A stretch of DNA of 64,000 bases, from positions 88,938,501 through 89,002,500 of the forward strand of contig CM032231.1 of the NCBI GenBank assembly GCA_019009955.1. The letters run 5' to 3'. Every line of letters starts with the position of its first letter. The stretch's first letter is position 1. The notes below the pieces were generated by a model. That model made no database searches, had not been told where the DNA came from, and saw nothing but the letters and a program-made list of their open reading frames with translations. A program made the translations under genes and the position numbers. Below, piece after piece: positions 1 to 12,410 of this stretch. The DNA comes from Riptortus pedestris. Lineage: Eukaryota; Arthropoda; Insecta; Hemiptera; Alydidae.

Positions 1-639
1 CTGATTCTACAAACGGTCATTTCATATGTTACAACCCAATAATAAGCTGAAATTACAACTTCAAACATAGTGATCGTACTCAAAATTGTATTTAGCAATA
101 TGGTCTCGAGGCCTTAGGGTTTGAATTGCAACTGTTTCCCCACTGCTATTCAACATCGTGATGCAATTAAGTAAAGAAGTAGTGACATTTTGCCTATAAT
201 GCAACCACAATGCCAAAGATGATTACATATATAAAGTTAACAAATTCCGGAGCGCTATGTTTCTTAATTTAAAATTTGCAATGCCCCGAATTTCTTATAT
301 AAGTTTCTTGTTTGAGAGAGATTGGATCGAGAACTAAGTGAAAGTCTAACTCATTCCTATAAAGCCTACGAGTGGCGCAGTTGAAAACGAAATGCCTACA
401 GTTACTAATGGGAAAAGTTTAGTGTCAGGACCCTGTACATTGCAGTTAGCTACCGAAGCCCCATCTACAGGCCAACAATCGTACTTCTTATCACAATCAA
501 ACAGTTAACTTGAAACTAGGAGCCAGGTTCGCCAATTCTACCATTCATTGAGTCGACAGAGGATGGAAATGCCTATATGATACTAATCTATTATTTTTGT
601 AACTCACTCTCACACATTCTTATTCATTCACTTGTTATT

Positions 640-642
<3 letters not shown>
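1..642. other. AT-rich sequence without recognised feature
   Basis: No open frame of useful length, no splice-bounded exon and no match to the repeat families elsewhere in the window was seen here. It ends in a compound microsatellite. Confidence 0.6.

Positions 643-692
<50 letters not shown>
643..692. repeat. (CA)n(TA)n compound microsatellite
   Basis: About 17 CA units pass directly into about 8 TA units. This CA-then-TA order recurs throughout the window. Nothing diagnostic of the Helentron-like family follows it on the right. Confidence 0.95.
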
Positions 693-693
<1 letters not shown>

Positions 694-1416
694 AATAAAA
701 GTTAGCATCAACCGTTATTAGATATTTAGCTAACATTCTTTGCTACGAACAGGAGTTGGGTTGTATTGGCCAGAACGAAGCGAATAAGCGTAATATTTTT
801 TTTCCTATTCGTTTTTCGATAAAAATGCTCATAACAAAATTTCATTAATTTGTTAGAAAGAGTAATTTTTACTATGCACATTTCTGACGTATATAATGTA
901 TAAAACAAGTAATTTGCGTAGAAATATTGTTATAGTCAACAATTCTTTCCATGTATTAACATGTGAGTGCTTTATTAAATTTAGTTCATGGAACCTGACC
1001 TTGGTTGATTAGTACACTTTTAATGAACTCCTTAAATCCATGTTAATTTTTCAATGCAATGATCAGGTTGCACGAAGGAATATATTTCCGCGACCCTCCC
1101 CCCTCTCCCCGCTTCAAAACATTAGTTAATCAGAAATTACAATTTCCCCTTAAATGTATTTAATACGTAATTTAATTAAAATACATAAATTAGTCGTGTC
1201 GCACAGTATCATTTATCCCCACTCACTAATTTAAAATAAAGAAAATGTTTGCAAAGTTATTAAAACATAGAATAAAATATAGGGAAATAAAATTGAAGTA
1301 ACACTTCCTCAATTAAAACTATGCAAAACTATAAATGTTGCAATAAATCTTGGAATGATGATGAAGATTAAAAAGTTGAAAACTACAACTTTAAAAATGT
1401 ATTTTACACTTTTATG
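693..1416. other. AT-rich sequence without recognised gene
   Basis: There is one 60-codon minus-strand frame (726-908) with no recognisable content. A pyrimidine patch at about 1095-1113 resembles the C-rich block of the Helentron-like family described at 20789, so part of this stretch may be a worn copy. I could not trace the homology through. Confidence 0.4.
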
Positions 1417-1437
1417 CACACAAACACACACACACAT

Positions 1438-1521
<84 letters not shown>
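1417..1521. repeat. (CA)n(TA)n(CA)n compound microsatellite
   Basis: CA units are followed by roughly 35 TA units and a short CA return. It lies immediately left of the Helentron-like 3' part at 1522-1630, which matches the central microsatellite position seen in other copies. Open frames across it are repeat translations only. Confidence 0.95.
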
Positions 1522-1630
1522 CTTTGGACAGACCTCGTTTTCATCATCTCCTTGTTGGATGGATGGACATTCAAGAAGTTTGCTTCAGTACAAGAAGAAT
1601 AACCAATTCCCCTTAAGAGAAATCTACTAA
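1522..1630 (+). mobile_element. Helentron-like element, 3' part (copy a)
   Basis: The order of landmarks matches copies at 13193 and 23474: a GGACAGACCTCGTTTTCATC-like block, a GGATGGATGGACATTC block, then a terminal hairpin (TTCCCCTTAAGAGAAA) followed by TCTACTAA. The compound microsatellite lies directly upstream. The 5' end was not found. Classification as a non-autonomous Helentron/DINE-1 type is inference from the hairpin, subterminal inverted repeat and internal microsatellite. Confidence 0.5.
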
Positions 1631-2569
1631 AGTTGAGGAGCGTGTGAATTACCAGCATTGTGAAACACCTGTAAGGTATAAATAAATAATTATTCACCTT
1701 TCGTTGTGTCACTGATTATTCCTTACTTTTGGGATGGAGTACCTTAAAATAATGTGACCCATCTTCATGATTTTCATCCCCAAGATGATTTGAAAATCCT
1801 TTATTGCTAATGTTTCGTAAATGTTTCTTTAACCTTTATATCCTTTTCTTCCTGACCTAATTCTGTAAAACGATTTTCACAGATTACATTTGACAATATA
1901 GATTCCACTTGTTAATTCTGGATTAATCGCTTCCTTGAGAATCGAATGTGAGCATTTAAAACCGACTCTATACACTTAAAATTCTATGGCTAATGAAATG
2001 CACATGGAAATGTTTTTAGTATTTAGCAAAAACAGTAGGTTTCTGCTTTTTTTATGGATCGTTCGAAAGTGTGAACAGTATTTCAAATTTTTTTTTTCTT
2101 CGTTAGTAGATTTTCCCTTAATTTATTGGTTTATAAGACGAAATTCATTAAATAATTTTTAACTGTAGATATGAGTTGACAGTATGTAATACTTGGATCG
2201 ACTAGAAGCTATTAACACCGGTTTAAAATGATTTAAAACAGTGCTGATGCGAGGGACACACAGAACAGACATAATAATATTGTATTTGACTCTAAACTAT
2301 TGTAAAGAGGAAGACAAAAATTTATGAAACAAATAAATGCTTTGTAGGCATAATTGGCCTGTTGCAATGTATGGTCTGTTTCCCATTTTTACTGATGATT
2401 TTGTCATTTATAGTTAATATTAATCATAAAAAATTATAGAGGTAAATTTCATAAAGGGCTAGTACATAATGTCTTGCTTTCCTTTATAAAAACATTATGT
2501 ATCCCATTATTTTCTATATTATTAATTTGCATTGTTTTTTTTTACTGACTTTTATTCTCATTATAATAT
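1631..2569. other. AT-rich sequence without recognised feature
   Basis: Nothing beyond homopolymer runs was recognised. The last four bases (2566-2569) are the ATAT that flanks the LTR which follows. Confidence 0.6.
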
Positions 2570-3215
2570 TTTTGTGAAAATTAAATACATTAAAAATAAA
2601 ACAGAGATAGTCACGTATTTGGGAAGTACGAAGGTTTTGAAAGGAACGGACATATGAAAGACTATTTGCGCCCAAAGTGTCTACTAGTGCCGAGAATATT
2701 CTACGCAACGTGCCTAGTCCCTTCTTGGCATTCTGTTTGATGTTTTCCAACAAGTTATATATAAGGGGCTCTGCCAGACCCGAGTTTTAGTTTGTTCTCA
2801 GCTGTCTTCAAGTGTTCATCAGTGTGTACAGTGCAACAGTGCGACTTAGTTACAAGTGCGGTAAAGTGTTTTATGTGAAGGACAGTGTTGTGCCGTGACT
2901 CTGTAAGGAACAGTATAGTGCCGTGTTTAAGACAGTGCAGTGAAGTTAACTTAGCGAAGTAAAGGACAGTGCAGTGCCGTGTGTTTGTGAACTTCAGTGA
3001 TCGTGAGTGAATTATTGGACTGGGTAATCTAAAGAACAGTGAAACTACCAGTGCATAAATTGGATAGTAATTAAGAATGATTAACCAAGTGTGTAGTGTA
3101 TTTTTAAATAAACTCTGCAGTGATAAGAACTGTGAAGCTTGTGTGCGTTTAATTTTGCAATCCAAAAGAACTCTAATAAACAACGTTTATTACTGATTTT
3201 GTAATAAACGTAACA
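2570..3215 (+). mobile_element. Solo LTR, family I, copy 1
   Basis: This 646-bp segment aligns along its length with 53864-54441 and with the reverse complement of 51205-51806. Shared landmarks in order are a terminus related to TGTTGCGAAA, GTATTTGGGAAGT, a TATATAAGG TATA-like box at about 2757, repeated ACAGTG and CAGTGCCGTG motifs, an AATAAA signal near 3107, and the terminus GTAACA. It is flanked by ATAT on both sides (2566-2569 and 3216-3219). No internal retroelement coding sequence adjoins it, so it is a solo LTR. This copy is the most diverged: the terminal TG has become TT and a GC-rich block before the TATA box is replaced. The superfamily (Ty3/gypsy or BEL/Pao) is not decidable from the LTR alone. 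Confidence 0.85.
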
Positions 3216-3219
3216 ATAT

Positions 3220-4752
3220 TATTTCTTGTATATTTTATTTACTTATGTTGATTTATTTGTTAAATGGATTTTATAAGGCATTTACATATGGAAAAAATAA
3301 TTTGTATTTTCTTTAAAATAATTATTGTAACTCTACTGTATATAGTATCTAAACATGGGACAAACAAGTGGAGAGAATTATATAAATATACCCTCTCTTT
3401 TCAGAGATACATAACTAAGGGGAAAAATTTGTACAAATTATTTATATGTTAAACAATTCTCAGGTACTGCTGAAATTTTATTCACACAACAATACAATTC
3501 TACCCATTGGCAATAATGCCCACCGGCTCATTCTCATACGTTTCACTCTTCTTTCTCATACTTACTTTTAATAACCTAATGTAATCCATTATCATAGAAA
3601 TGGAAGTCAAACATTTTTAAAGACATAAAACTTGTTCTTCATGGATTACTGCTGGTTTACATAATCGATTACTAGATCCGAAAATATAGAAGACATTTCA
3701 CTGCTTCCTGGAGTCTTGGTGAAAGTAAAATTAATTACCGAATTGAGGACCTATCGATTTGGATACTATGTTTTTTGGCAGAGGTCCCACTCTCCACTCC
3801 ATAGATTATACTACCTAAAAGGAATAAGTACTTCTAATATATGACAGAACCAGTGAATCAAATAAATATTCTCTTTTCAAACAAATCTTTAATAAAGGAC
3901 TTTCATAGTTTTTCTAGATACGAATAAAATTCCCATTGAGGTCCATCTAATCACAAAAATTGTTTGTCATATATATTTCCCCACCTATGTAATTTTTTTT
4001 TACTTATAAAAATAGTGTATTTAAATCAAAATTCTCAACGGGGAAAACTGCCATTTTTACCTCTGACATGTTATTTTTCTATAATGTTTTATGATTGTTT
4101 GGAAAATATAAGTTGGTTCTCACTTTGGAAAACAGTGTTGAAGAATTATTCTATTGTTTTCATACATTTGAGTCAATATTAATTATATTAATGTATTTAA
4201 CTATTTATGTTCGCTCCATGGGAACATTTATTTTTTTATTGTATTCGTTAATACTTTAGTAAATATATTTTATTTTTTTGTGTAAACCTCTGCCTCTTTT
4301 ATTTCTTTGTGTAAACCTTTGTGCTCTATTATATAAGCAGTTGCTACAGGCTCGAATTAAACATAGTGCCATGAGCCTTTTTGTACAAATGGTCTGTTTA
4401 GTCAGTCCTTCTCCGTTCTTTGAATTTGCCATCCCATAACTGACTTCCGTCGTCATTTAGTCATGTCAAAAGTAATTTTCACTTGGTGTCAACGTATTTC
4501 GTGCCTTATTTTATTTATTTTTATTATTATTCCAATATTTGTTCTTAACGCATTTCAGCTTTACATGTATAATATATGGCCGTCCTTGCAAATTTTGGTG
4601 AGACATTATAACCCAATTTTCTTTAACAGCCAACATTTTCTTTTCATTGTAAAAATCCACTTTAATTGACTGCGTTTGGGCATTTTCATAATATTATGTA
4701 CTTTAATTATTATTTTTTTGTTAGGTTATTTTTCATTAAGTTATTTTTTTTT
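3220..4752. other. AT-rich sequence without recognised gene
   Basis: Short frames such as 4256-4456 on the minus strand and 4463-4669 on the plus strand have AT-driven, hydrophobic translations and no motif. No repeat homology was seen. Confidence 0.55.
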
Positions 4753-4978
4753 GGGCTCAGGATAGCCATGTTAGTCAAAGCGTCGCCTTTAATCTCACAT
4801 GGTAATCCTAGAGTGGCGAGTTCGATTCTCGGCCTGGGCAAAGTAATTTATTTAGTGACGAAATTCATTAAATAAAATCCTAAGTCCTACCCTGGCTAGA
4901 AAAGGGTGGTAACCTGTAGATAACCCCACCCAATTAGCCATAGTTGCATAAAGTGGACGTTAATAATTAATTAATTAA
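4753..4978 (+). mobile_element. tRNA-derived SINE, copy 1
   Basis: The 5' part resembles a tRNA gene's internal pol III promoter: an A-box-like GGCTCAGGATAGCC segment and a perfect B-box GTTCGATTC about 55 bp later. The body carries a hairpin (ACCCT/AGGGTGG around GGCTAGAAA), then a GATAACCC block and an AAGTGGACGTTAATAA tail. It aligns with copies at 12715, 27337, 35772, 39170 and 49864. There is no tRNA acceptor stem closure, so it is a SINE and not a tRNA gene. Confidence 0.85.
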
Positions 4979-7734
4979 CTTATTTTTTCTTGTTGTTATT
5001 TTTACTATCTATTATAACTGGACAACGCTCCAAGAGTTTCCTGGAGAGGTATTTATCATTTTATCGTATTTCTATTAATAAGAATGTCGCAATATAACGT
5101 GTCATTACGGCCTATTGTGTCACATGTCGGCTCGCCTGGGTTCAACATAATACTATATCTAAATAAATTGCAGTAATTTGCTAATGAATGAAAATAGTTA
5201 CGTTGTTAAGGGATCATTTTCTTCTAGACATATGCAAGAGGCCTATTCTCTATTCTCCACGATTCTTTTATTGTTTCTGTCATTGGAGTCGTTTACAATT
5301 TTCCAGTATCAGTCTTCCTTATAAAAGAAATGGGATACATTGAAAATTAGGTGGACAAATTAAAATTATTTTGTTGTTCAGGGGTCTTCAATTATAATAA
5401 TACGGCAACAAACGAGTTTAGAGAGTTTCGAGGAGTTCGCTGGTTGGACCAATACTGGCTGACATTTTTAGATTTTAACTAACCTTTGTTATTTCAATAT
5501 TTCGATGATCTTATTGTATCTAACTTGTTGATAAGAAGCACCATATCATGGATGGCTATCAACACTTAGATTTATAATACAGGATTACTCATGCATCCCA
5601 TTTTCAAGTACTGTGGTAATGACAGAACCTAACAAACAAATTAATATCCAATGGTAATTACAAATCAGTAGCCTTTGCCTGTATGATCTACTAGAATTCA
5701 AACTATGCACTGTCTAAAAAAAACAAATGTATGTGTAGAACTTACTGTTGCGTAATCTTACCCCTAAGCAGCCTACGCATTCAACAAGAATTGTGTATAT
5801 AATATTTTGAGGGTTTATGGATAGCACAATACTGTTGTTAAACCCAATGATAATGAGACACTAGGGGCATCCGAACAGTTGAATGACGGTTGCGTCAATT
5901 GTATAGTGACCCTAAATGGACATTAATTCAACTAAGAAATGGCCTAACACTAAACATTAAAAAAGTAATTTGTGGAGTTCCACTGGAAACCATCAATCAA
6001 TATCTCACCATCAATAAGTTTACTAATATGAAGCCTTTTTGTTTACTACCCTGCCTCTCCAGAATACCAATCAGTTAAGCTGCCGTGACTGTACCGGGGT
6101 TGCTATCATGAAACTCACCAATATTACGGGATCTGTGTCCGTCAGGTATTATATTTATCTGTTAATGATCTTCCCGACCGTTCTCTTTGAAATTCTTTGT
6201 AATTCCTGTATTATAGAAACTTTTTTTCCTCTAATAAAGTCTTATCGGGTACCCAAAGTTTTTAAATTGTATATAATTGAAAAAATACCTGCTACAGACT
6301 ATCTTTGTGCCAGTATTATGGCATGTGAGTCCTTATTTAAAATATATTCCCTTCCAAAACAAATGGTACTTAGCGCACGTGAGACATGTAGAGTTAGCTT
6401 CAGTTTCGGATGAGATGAATTTAGATCCATACAACATCTTCGCCATAGCTCTTCATTCTCAGAGGAATTCAAATCTTCAGAAGGGAAGTCTCAGTCCGTA
6501 GCTGTAGACGTCTAGACACATTGTTCTAGACTTAAATTCCTACGAACTCAAAATATAAAGCTCTCATCTTCCCTGCCTAAAATAATTATAGATTGCAGAT
6601 GAAGTTATTTATGAATGAAGTATTTTAGTTCATTTTCAAAGTACCTCGTGAAATTCTATTGGCGTCTGAGCTGAGAAAGTTGGAAAAGTTATCGAAGAAT
6701 AATTTGTTTTAGAGTTTAATGAATATTATAAAGTGAAATTTCTTTAATAGGACGCTGAAGAGTTTTATTAGCGAAGGGTTTACTATGTAATTTCGTTGAT
6801 GAATAATCTGTTAGGGGTTATTGAGGATTTATTAGTGATTTGTTGAAGAATTTATTGTTCACAAGTAGGGCGTTGGAAGCCGGGAATCTAGGACAAGTAA
6901 GACTATCAGTGAGTCCAGGTTTGTTCTACTGAAGTAGTTCAGGACCCTATTGAATTGAAGGGGAGTAGGGGTGGGGGCGATTCACAGGGTACACAGAGAA
7001 GCTACAGCAAAAGCCAGAGATACTCCCGAACTGTCTAGTCGATATAGGAGTTACTACACGATTAGCAGGTGTTCTAGTTCGAAAGCAAGTGGAGGGAAGA
7101 GGAGGGTAAATGAAACAAAAAAAAATAGTTCATCTCCGCTGATGACGTCACCAAACATACTGCCGTAATTAGACGTCTAAGTAAAAAAAATCTGGAAATT
7201 TAAGTTGGAAACGAAATGTTTATACCGTTCTTTAACCGAAAATCATGAGAGTTACAAAGATTGAAAACTAGAAATTGACGTGTATGAAAATACTTGTACA
7301 TTAGAAATTATATTAGAGTACAGATGTAAATTATATTTCCAACAACATTGGCCATATAACATATTTCGATCCGAAATATTTTAGGTTTTCAATTTATCTC
7401 TTCTCTAAATCCCAGTTCGATCCTTGGACATTAAAAACTTGTTTGTAAATTGCCACATGAATTTTGCTTTAGAAAAAAGGCCCATTCTCCTCTCGAATTA
7501 GGAAGTCTTAGGGTTGGCAAGATTGCACCGACTGATACATTTTGGCGCGAGATAAATGCCTTGTTAATTATTTATGGTTTGAGGATTTGCGACTCCAGGG
7601 GAAGGCCACTAATATGAAAAAATCGGCATTTAATTATTTCTTGGTAAGAGGAATATTTGTAATATTGTATATACATTTTTCGGTTGTCATTATAGTCGTT
7701 CGAGAGCTTTAGCCGCCTCAGAACGAGATCAACG
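4979..7734. other. Long stretch without recognised gene
   Basis: The longest frame (6039-6413, 124 codons, plus) has a mixed hydrophobic translation with no motif I know. An overlapping frame (6277-6501) is of similar quality, so neither is supported as a gene. No repeat family from elsewhere in the window was matched. Confidence 0.5.
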
Positions 7735-7815
7735 AGATTAAGTAGTGAGTGATCAACACGACGTGCGGCCCCCGTTAACCAAGGAGGCCAGGAAGGAGTT
7801 ATCTTCATTGCACTG
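7735..7815 (+). repeat. Diverged single unit related to the 53-bp tandem repeat
   Basis: AGTGAGTGATCAACACGACG followed by CCGTTAACC and a CCAGGAAGGAGTT stretch parallels AGTGATCAACTCGACG, CCATTAACC and CTGGAATGAGTT in the array at 23933-24244. Only one unit is present and it is clearly diverged, so the link is tentative. Confidence 0.4.
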
Positions 7816-8811
7816 AAGGGGTCCATCAAAACCTGAGGTCGGTTCACGGTGGACCTTCCTTTGGCCTTGATCTAACAATTAGAAGCTTAGTAGAGGCTAG
7901 GATTGTGGAGTAGGCAAGAATTTGAGCACGATTTTGACCTTTATAATGAGGTACCTTTCCCAACGAGAGTAATACTGGCTCCCTGTTAGTTTTTTCATTC
8001 TATTTTAAGGATTGGCTGTTTTACATCTCCTGAAGTGACTACTTCTGAAAACTGATAATACTGAAACTGAAAACTGATAATATACATTTATTGAAATAAT
8101 TCCCTTTTTTTAAATTATTACAAATGCATAGTAACTTTATTAAATCCTTTTTCAGAAAGCAAACAATAAGCAGTATAAATGAAGAGTACTGCTACCTTGG
8201 AGGAGACTGCTACCAACTTCCCAAAAGCTGTTTCTTAACAGATTGAGAACCTGATCAAGAAGATAGAACCAACATTTCATTCGTTGTAATTTTAATTAAA
8301 ACGTATTTAGAAAAGCACCCTACCCCCTTCTCTGTAGATTAGTGTTTCGTCTGGCAACTGAAAAAAAAAATCATTTATTTGTTTAAAACGTGTCAGTACA
8401 AATATATTTGTGCACTCAACAATGTCGCAAAAAATGGATCCCGTATTTCTTGAGAATTTGAAAGAAGAACTTTATAGCTTTAAGCTTCTTCTTCAATGTG
8501 ACACGAGGAACTTTACAGTCTTACATGAAATCATACAATGTTAGAGAATCTTAGAGCAAATCCTCTTTCGTATTTTTTATTATTTTTCGAATACTTAAGC
8601 CCGAGCCGTGGAATTGGTTGGGCATTTCCATATGCCAATGGTCTATTCCGGAGGCTATTATCTTTCTCTCCATTCTTGTATGGAGCTCATGTTCTGACAG
8701 ATAATGGGCATGTTGATTTCACTTTGTTGCCCATTCCCAGCTTATACTTTTTACTTATTTTCTACCAACCTTGGATTTGGGTAGAAATATATTTTGTTCC
8801 TCTTCCTTGCA
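7816..8811. other. Sequence without recognised feature
   Basis: The 94-codon plus frame at 8538-8822 has no recognisable domain and runs into the repeat at 8812. Nothing else was recognised. Confidence 0.5.
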
Positions 8812-9700
8812 GGACTGTGTAAACTAAGCAGGTTTCCCACAAGCTGCAATGACTCACTGCCCAACTCATCTCACCAACTATTCTCTATTTCTTCCGTAGT
8901 AAAACGCCTATGTAAAAAGACATGAGATTTTTAGTTAGTAAAAAGCAGACTTCTGGAAATGAGGACAAGGTTTGAATACAGAAAAATTCAAATGACACTC
9001 TTAATATTCCAATTAACATTATAGAGTATTAAATGTTTAACAAAATTGGTTCTGGAACAATTCTTGATCCAATTTCAGCCATGGACGAATATGACCTTTA
9101 ACTGTTAACTATTAAAAAAATGACAAACAATTAAGAAAGAAAAAAATACGACAATTAGTTTTGCATTACAAATGGTCATATAAGATGTTTTGAATTTTCG
9201 ATTATTACTACTTGTGTTTATCTAACCCCCCCCCTCCTCCACAGGTCCGATTTAAGCCGTCATGGTCTTTAATTTTATGTAGAACGTTTAAATATTGAAT
9301 TTGGGAACGTGCAAACAAATAGTGTGACTCATAGAGCGTGAAAAGGCAAAAATATCTTATGTTTCATAGTTTTTTAGCCACATTAGTTCAGAAAAATAAT
9401 TTCTTCTATTCAGTCCCTTAAATACATTTTTTTAATCCCCGACGCGTTTCAAATCTCTAAACTCCTTCTGAAGGGAATATTTCTATACAAATCTAGAACA
9501 AAATATGTTGATAGAATTCTCTTACACTATAATATTTATTTAATCAAAATTTGTTTTTTTATTTACAACCATCATAAAGTATTATAACAACATATTATAA
9601 TATATATTCTATACGACCCAAAATAGGATGGAGACATACACACACACACATTTACAAGTGATCTTTGGATATTTGAAGACATTTTTCATAAAAGTTGGGA
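8812..9700 (+). mobile_element. Helentron-like element, near full length but worn (copy b)
   Basis: Landmarks appear in the same order as in the copy at 20789: the head GTAAACTAAGCAGGTTTCCC, a CTCACC..TATTCTCTATTTC block, a C-run at about 9227 followed by CCACAGGTCCGATTTAAGCC, a TTTATGTAGAACGTTTAAAT block, a short CA repeat at 9638-9650, and GATATTTGAAGACATTTTTC near 9668. The terminal hairpin seen in other copies is missing or mutated. It encodes nothing. Confidence 0.5.
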
Positions 9701-10465
9701 ATTTCGAGCACAACCTCTGTTAAAACCATAGAGAAAATCTACTCTAATATAGGTATTAACGTTATAAGCCATGATGTATGTATTATATTCATGGTGATGG
9801 TGATGACGCATGATGCCATTCAAATGAATCTTTATTTCGCGCGCAAGTCGCTTAGATGGAGATACAACATCGTATAACAGTAAATAATGTAAAATAAGAG
9901 AAAAATAACACCCTTTGAGACAGAGAAATATATTTAAATGAGTAGCGTTGAATATGAGATAAGGCTAAAATAAATATAACGTAAATTACGTAAAAAAAAG
10001 TTGTAACTGGCAAAGGTGAAATCTTAATGGGTGGAAGCGCCTTTGTTGCCTTAACAGCCTTCCTAAATTTGCCGCGCCGAGAGTAAGTATGAAATATATT
10101 TATTTTAATCAGCTGAGATACTCCGAGGAGCTGGAGCTCGCTCTTTCAGCTCATTCTCGATTTACATATCCTGTCATTTACATAGTTCTTATGAAAATGG
10201 TTCGGGCACAATTCATGATTTAATAGGTTTGAAGAAACTATATTTTCAATCACCACACGAATACCTTCTGATCTTAGGGAATGGGCATAAAGCTCATTGA
10301 CAAATAAGAGGCCTACTTGATCTGTGCATAAATGAAGTCCAAGTTTATTTTGATTTCAATAAAATTCAATATTGAATATCTTCTCCAAAATATTGTATTC
10401 AAAGTAAACTTTTCTTTCTGTACTGTGAAGCCAAGGACTGAGTGTGTTAACAGATAAAATTTTAA
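9701..10465. other. Sequence without recognised feature
   Basis: Only short frames are present. A TGATGG/TGATGA patch at 9792-9812 is low-complexity. No repeat homology was recognised. Confidence 0.5.
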
Positions 10466-10529
10466 TATATTTTTTTATTTATTATTTAGAGCTCCGCAAC
10501 TGTGGCGACTTGGCTCTTCTTAAACATGC

Positions 10530-10725
10530 GGGAAAACAAAACAAAAACAAGTAAACAAAATAACAAAACAAAGTAACAAGAAATAACAACAAGAGAAACA
10601 AGAAACACGAACACAAAAAAATAACAAGAAAAATGTAAACAAAATAACACAAAAGGAACAAGAAACACCAACACAACATAGAACTAAAAACAGGTTGTAA
10701 ATAAATAAGTGAAAAGAAAACTTGG
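10530..10725. repeat. AAC/AACAA-rich low-complexity tract
   Basis: Imperfect AACAAA and AACAAG units run for about 190 bp. On the minus strand this is a TTTGTT-rich stretch after the end of the LINE B reading frame, so it is probably part of that element's 3' untranslated region. Confidence 0.7.
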
Positions 10726-10856
10726 TGACTTTGAAACAAAACTATTCATAAAAACATTCATTCAAAAGGCACCATTCAAATTTAAACACGTCACACACAC
10801 ACACACACAAATACCCATAAGCACTCACACACATTAAAAAAATTTAAAATATGGAA

Positions 10857-11801
10857 TTAAATATTCTCAAACTGTCCAATTGTTTTTAAATATGTTAGAA
10901 TCGTGGCAATATGTGGGCTACCCTCAGTCAGTAGTTCGTTCAAGTTATGTGGAATGTTTAAGTAAGTTCGTAATCTGCATTCTGTTAGTAGGTGTTTTAT
11001 AGTTAGTCCAGTGTTGCCATGAGTACACGTAGGCTTATCTTTTCTGTTCATTATGTAAGAATGTGTCAGGTATGTATGTCCAATACGTAGTCTTGTGAGG
11101 ACGACTTGGTCTCTTCTTGAATATACGTTCTGTTTCTTTGTCCATCCTGTAATATTGCGTTTTATTTCCAATAGTTTGTTGTCAGTACGTAACCAGGGTT
11201 TTTGCCAGTCTTGGAGTATTTTTGTTTGTACAATCTTGTTGAGGTCTGTTGGTGTTAGTGTAGTTACGTCAGTAGTAGTCATTTGTGTTGCTAGTTTTGC
11301 ATGATTGTCGATATCAATCATTTGTTTAATGTCCTTGTGTCCGGGTTACCGCAACATTTTAAAATTGCAGCAAGTGTTTAGTGCGTGTATTAGTTCTAGT
11401 ATTTTTGTAATTAGTGGGTGATTAGAGTAGATGTTTCCCATGGAAAGTAAAGAACTTAAAGAGTATGTGTATAAAATTACTTGGTGTGATCTGTTTTCTA
11501 ATTTTGAAAGTGCTAGTATAATGGCCTGTAGTTCTGCAGTATAAGTACTTGATTCGTCGTGTAGTTTAACTTTGAAAGTTTTGTTTTTGATAGTGGCAGC
11601 TGAGTCCGTCCCGTGTTCTGTCTTAGATCCGTCTGTGAAAATGAATAGAGTGTTAGGGTTTTGTAAAATTACAGCCCTGAAAGATGTGTTATAAAATTTT
11701 GAAGAAAGAGGGTTTGATTTTTGATATTGTGTTAGCTTTAAATCAATTCGATAGTTCTTTACTCTCCAAGGGGGGAGTGTAAGTGTAGTGTTATGGTACA
11801 T
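10857..11801 (-). pseudogene. LINE RNase H and C-terminal domain, broken
   Basis: One reading frame spans both halves, with an in-frame stop between them at about 11340-11345. The RNase H core is visible: FIFTDGSK carries the first acidic residue and AELQAIILAL the glutamate. A VILYTYSLSSL segment normally carries an aspartate in this family, and a tyrosine appears there instead. A PGHKDI..IDNHAKLAT segment is the fourth motif. Downstream, LTRLRIGHTYLTHSYI and a CTHG..H..C pattern match the usual LINE C-terminal region. The stop and the lost catalytic residue mark it as dead. Confidence 0.88.
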
Positions 11802-11848
11802 TGGTGTTTGATGAAATTGATGAATGTTGTTATTTTGAAGGAGGCGGA

Positions 11849-12064
11849 TTAAAAGCGGTTTCTGTTGGGACAGGTTTGAGAAAATTGATTTAAAAACATG
11901 TTATTTAAAAATGTATTTACACATGGTTTGTCTAATGTTTGTTTATGATGGGATAAAAATTTAAAACTCAGAAATTTGCCTTCTATACTCCAGGGGGGGG
12001 GGTTCCACAGCTTCAACACATATAACCACTGTGAGCGTAGAAAAGGCGTGAAATGTAAATTCAA
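11849..12064 (-). pseudogene. LINE post-thumb region fragment
   Basis: The 71-codon frame lies upstream of the RNase H frame in element order. Its LKLWNPPPW segment resembles the stretch between reverse transcriptase and RNase H in these elements. A stop separates it from the RNase H frame. It is assigned mainly by position. Confidence 0.5.
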
Positions 12065-12288
12065 TTAATATCTGGGTTGTTACTGAAAAATGTGAATCCA
12101 TTAAAACATAAAGTATTTCTCAAAATTTATCCTCTTATATTTCGTTATTTATAAATTATTTTAGCGTTCAAAAAAGCCATTCAAAAAAGGGGAGGTTAAG
12201 AAAACACCGATTTTCTTTAAAATATATTCGAAGGTAAGAATAGTAGACGTAGGGAATGAAATTCCTAGAAATCCAATTGTTAAAAACG
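12065..12288. other. Sequence without recognised feature
   Basis: AT-rich; nothing recognised. Confidence 0.5.
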
Positions 12289-12410
12289 TCCGTCACGCAG
12301 GAGCTCATATTCCTGTCTGAGATGGGATACCATGCCGAAATGAAACATTGTTGTCTTGAGATTATTGTCTGTGTAAAGGCAAGTAACAGAAAGATCAATT
12401 AAACCAGATT
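12289..12410 (+). repeat. TCCGTCACGCAG-headed repeat, variant 2, copy 1
   Basis: It opens with TCCGTCACGCAGGAG and aligns with 23612-23790: a GGGATACCATGCCGAAAT block, a TTATTGTCTGTGTAAAGGCAA block and an AATTAAACCAGA end. The opening motif is shared with the Helentron-like head at 20789 but the following sequence differs, so this is a second subfamily or a chimeric element. Confidence 0.5.

Larger units (their letters stand above)
10466..12064 (-). mobile_element. Non-LTR retrotransposon B, 5'-truncated 3' end
   Basis: Read on the minus strand, the segment holds the region after the reverse transcriptase thumb (11849-12064), an RNase H domain with a C-terminal cysteine/histidine region (10857-11801), then an AAC/GTT-rich 3' untranslated stretch and an AATAATAAATAAA end near 10470. 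A missing 5' part with a preserved 3' end is the usual result of incomplete target-primed reverse transcription. The RNase H places it with APE-type LINEs of the I/R1 group in a broad sense. The exact clade is not resolved. Confidence 0.85.

Noticed and set aside
1309..1712. Open frames with long YIYI, HTHT or CVCV runs
   Set aside because: They are translations of CA/TA microsatellites on either strand, not genes; the same applies to the frames at 13101, 15960, 31744 and 42974.
4753..4840. tRNA gene
   Set aside because: Only the internal promoter boxes are tRNA-like; there is no closed acceptor stem, and the segment is part of a longer dispersed repeat.
6039..6413. 124-codon plus-strand frame
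   Set aside because: No domain, no splice context and an equally good overlapping frame; length is possible by chance in this much sequence.
8538..8822. 94-codon plus-strand frame as a gene
   Set aside because: It runs into a repeat head and has no motif; AT-rich hydrophobic frames of this size are frequent here.
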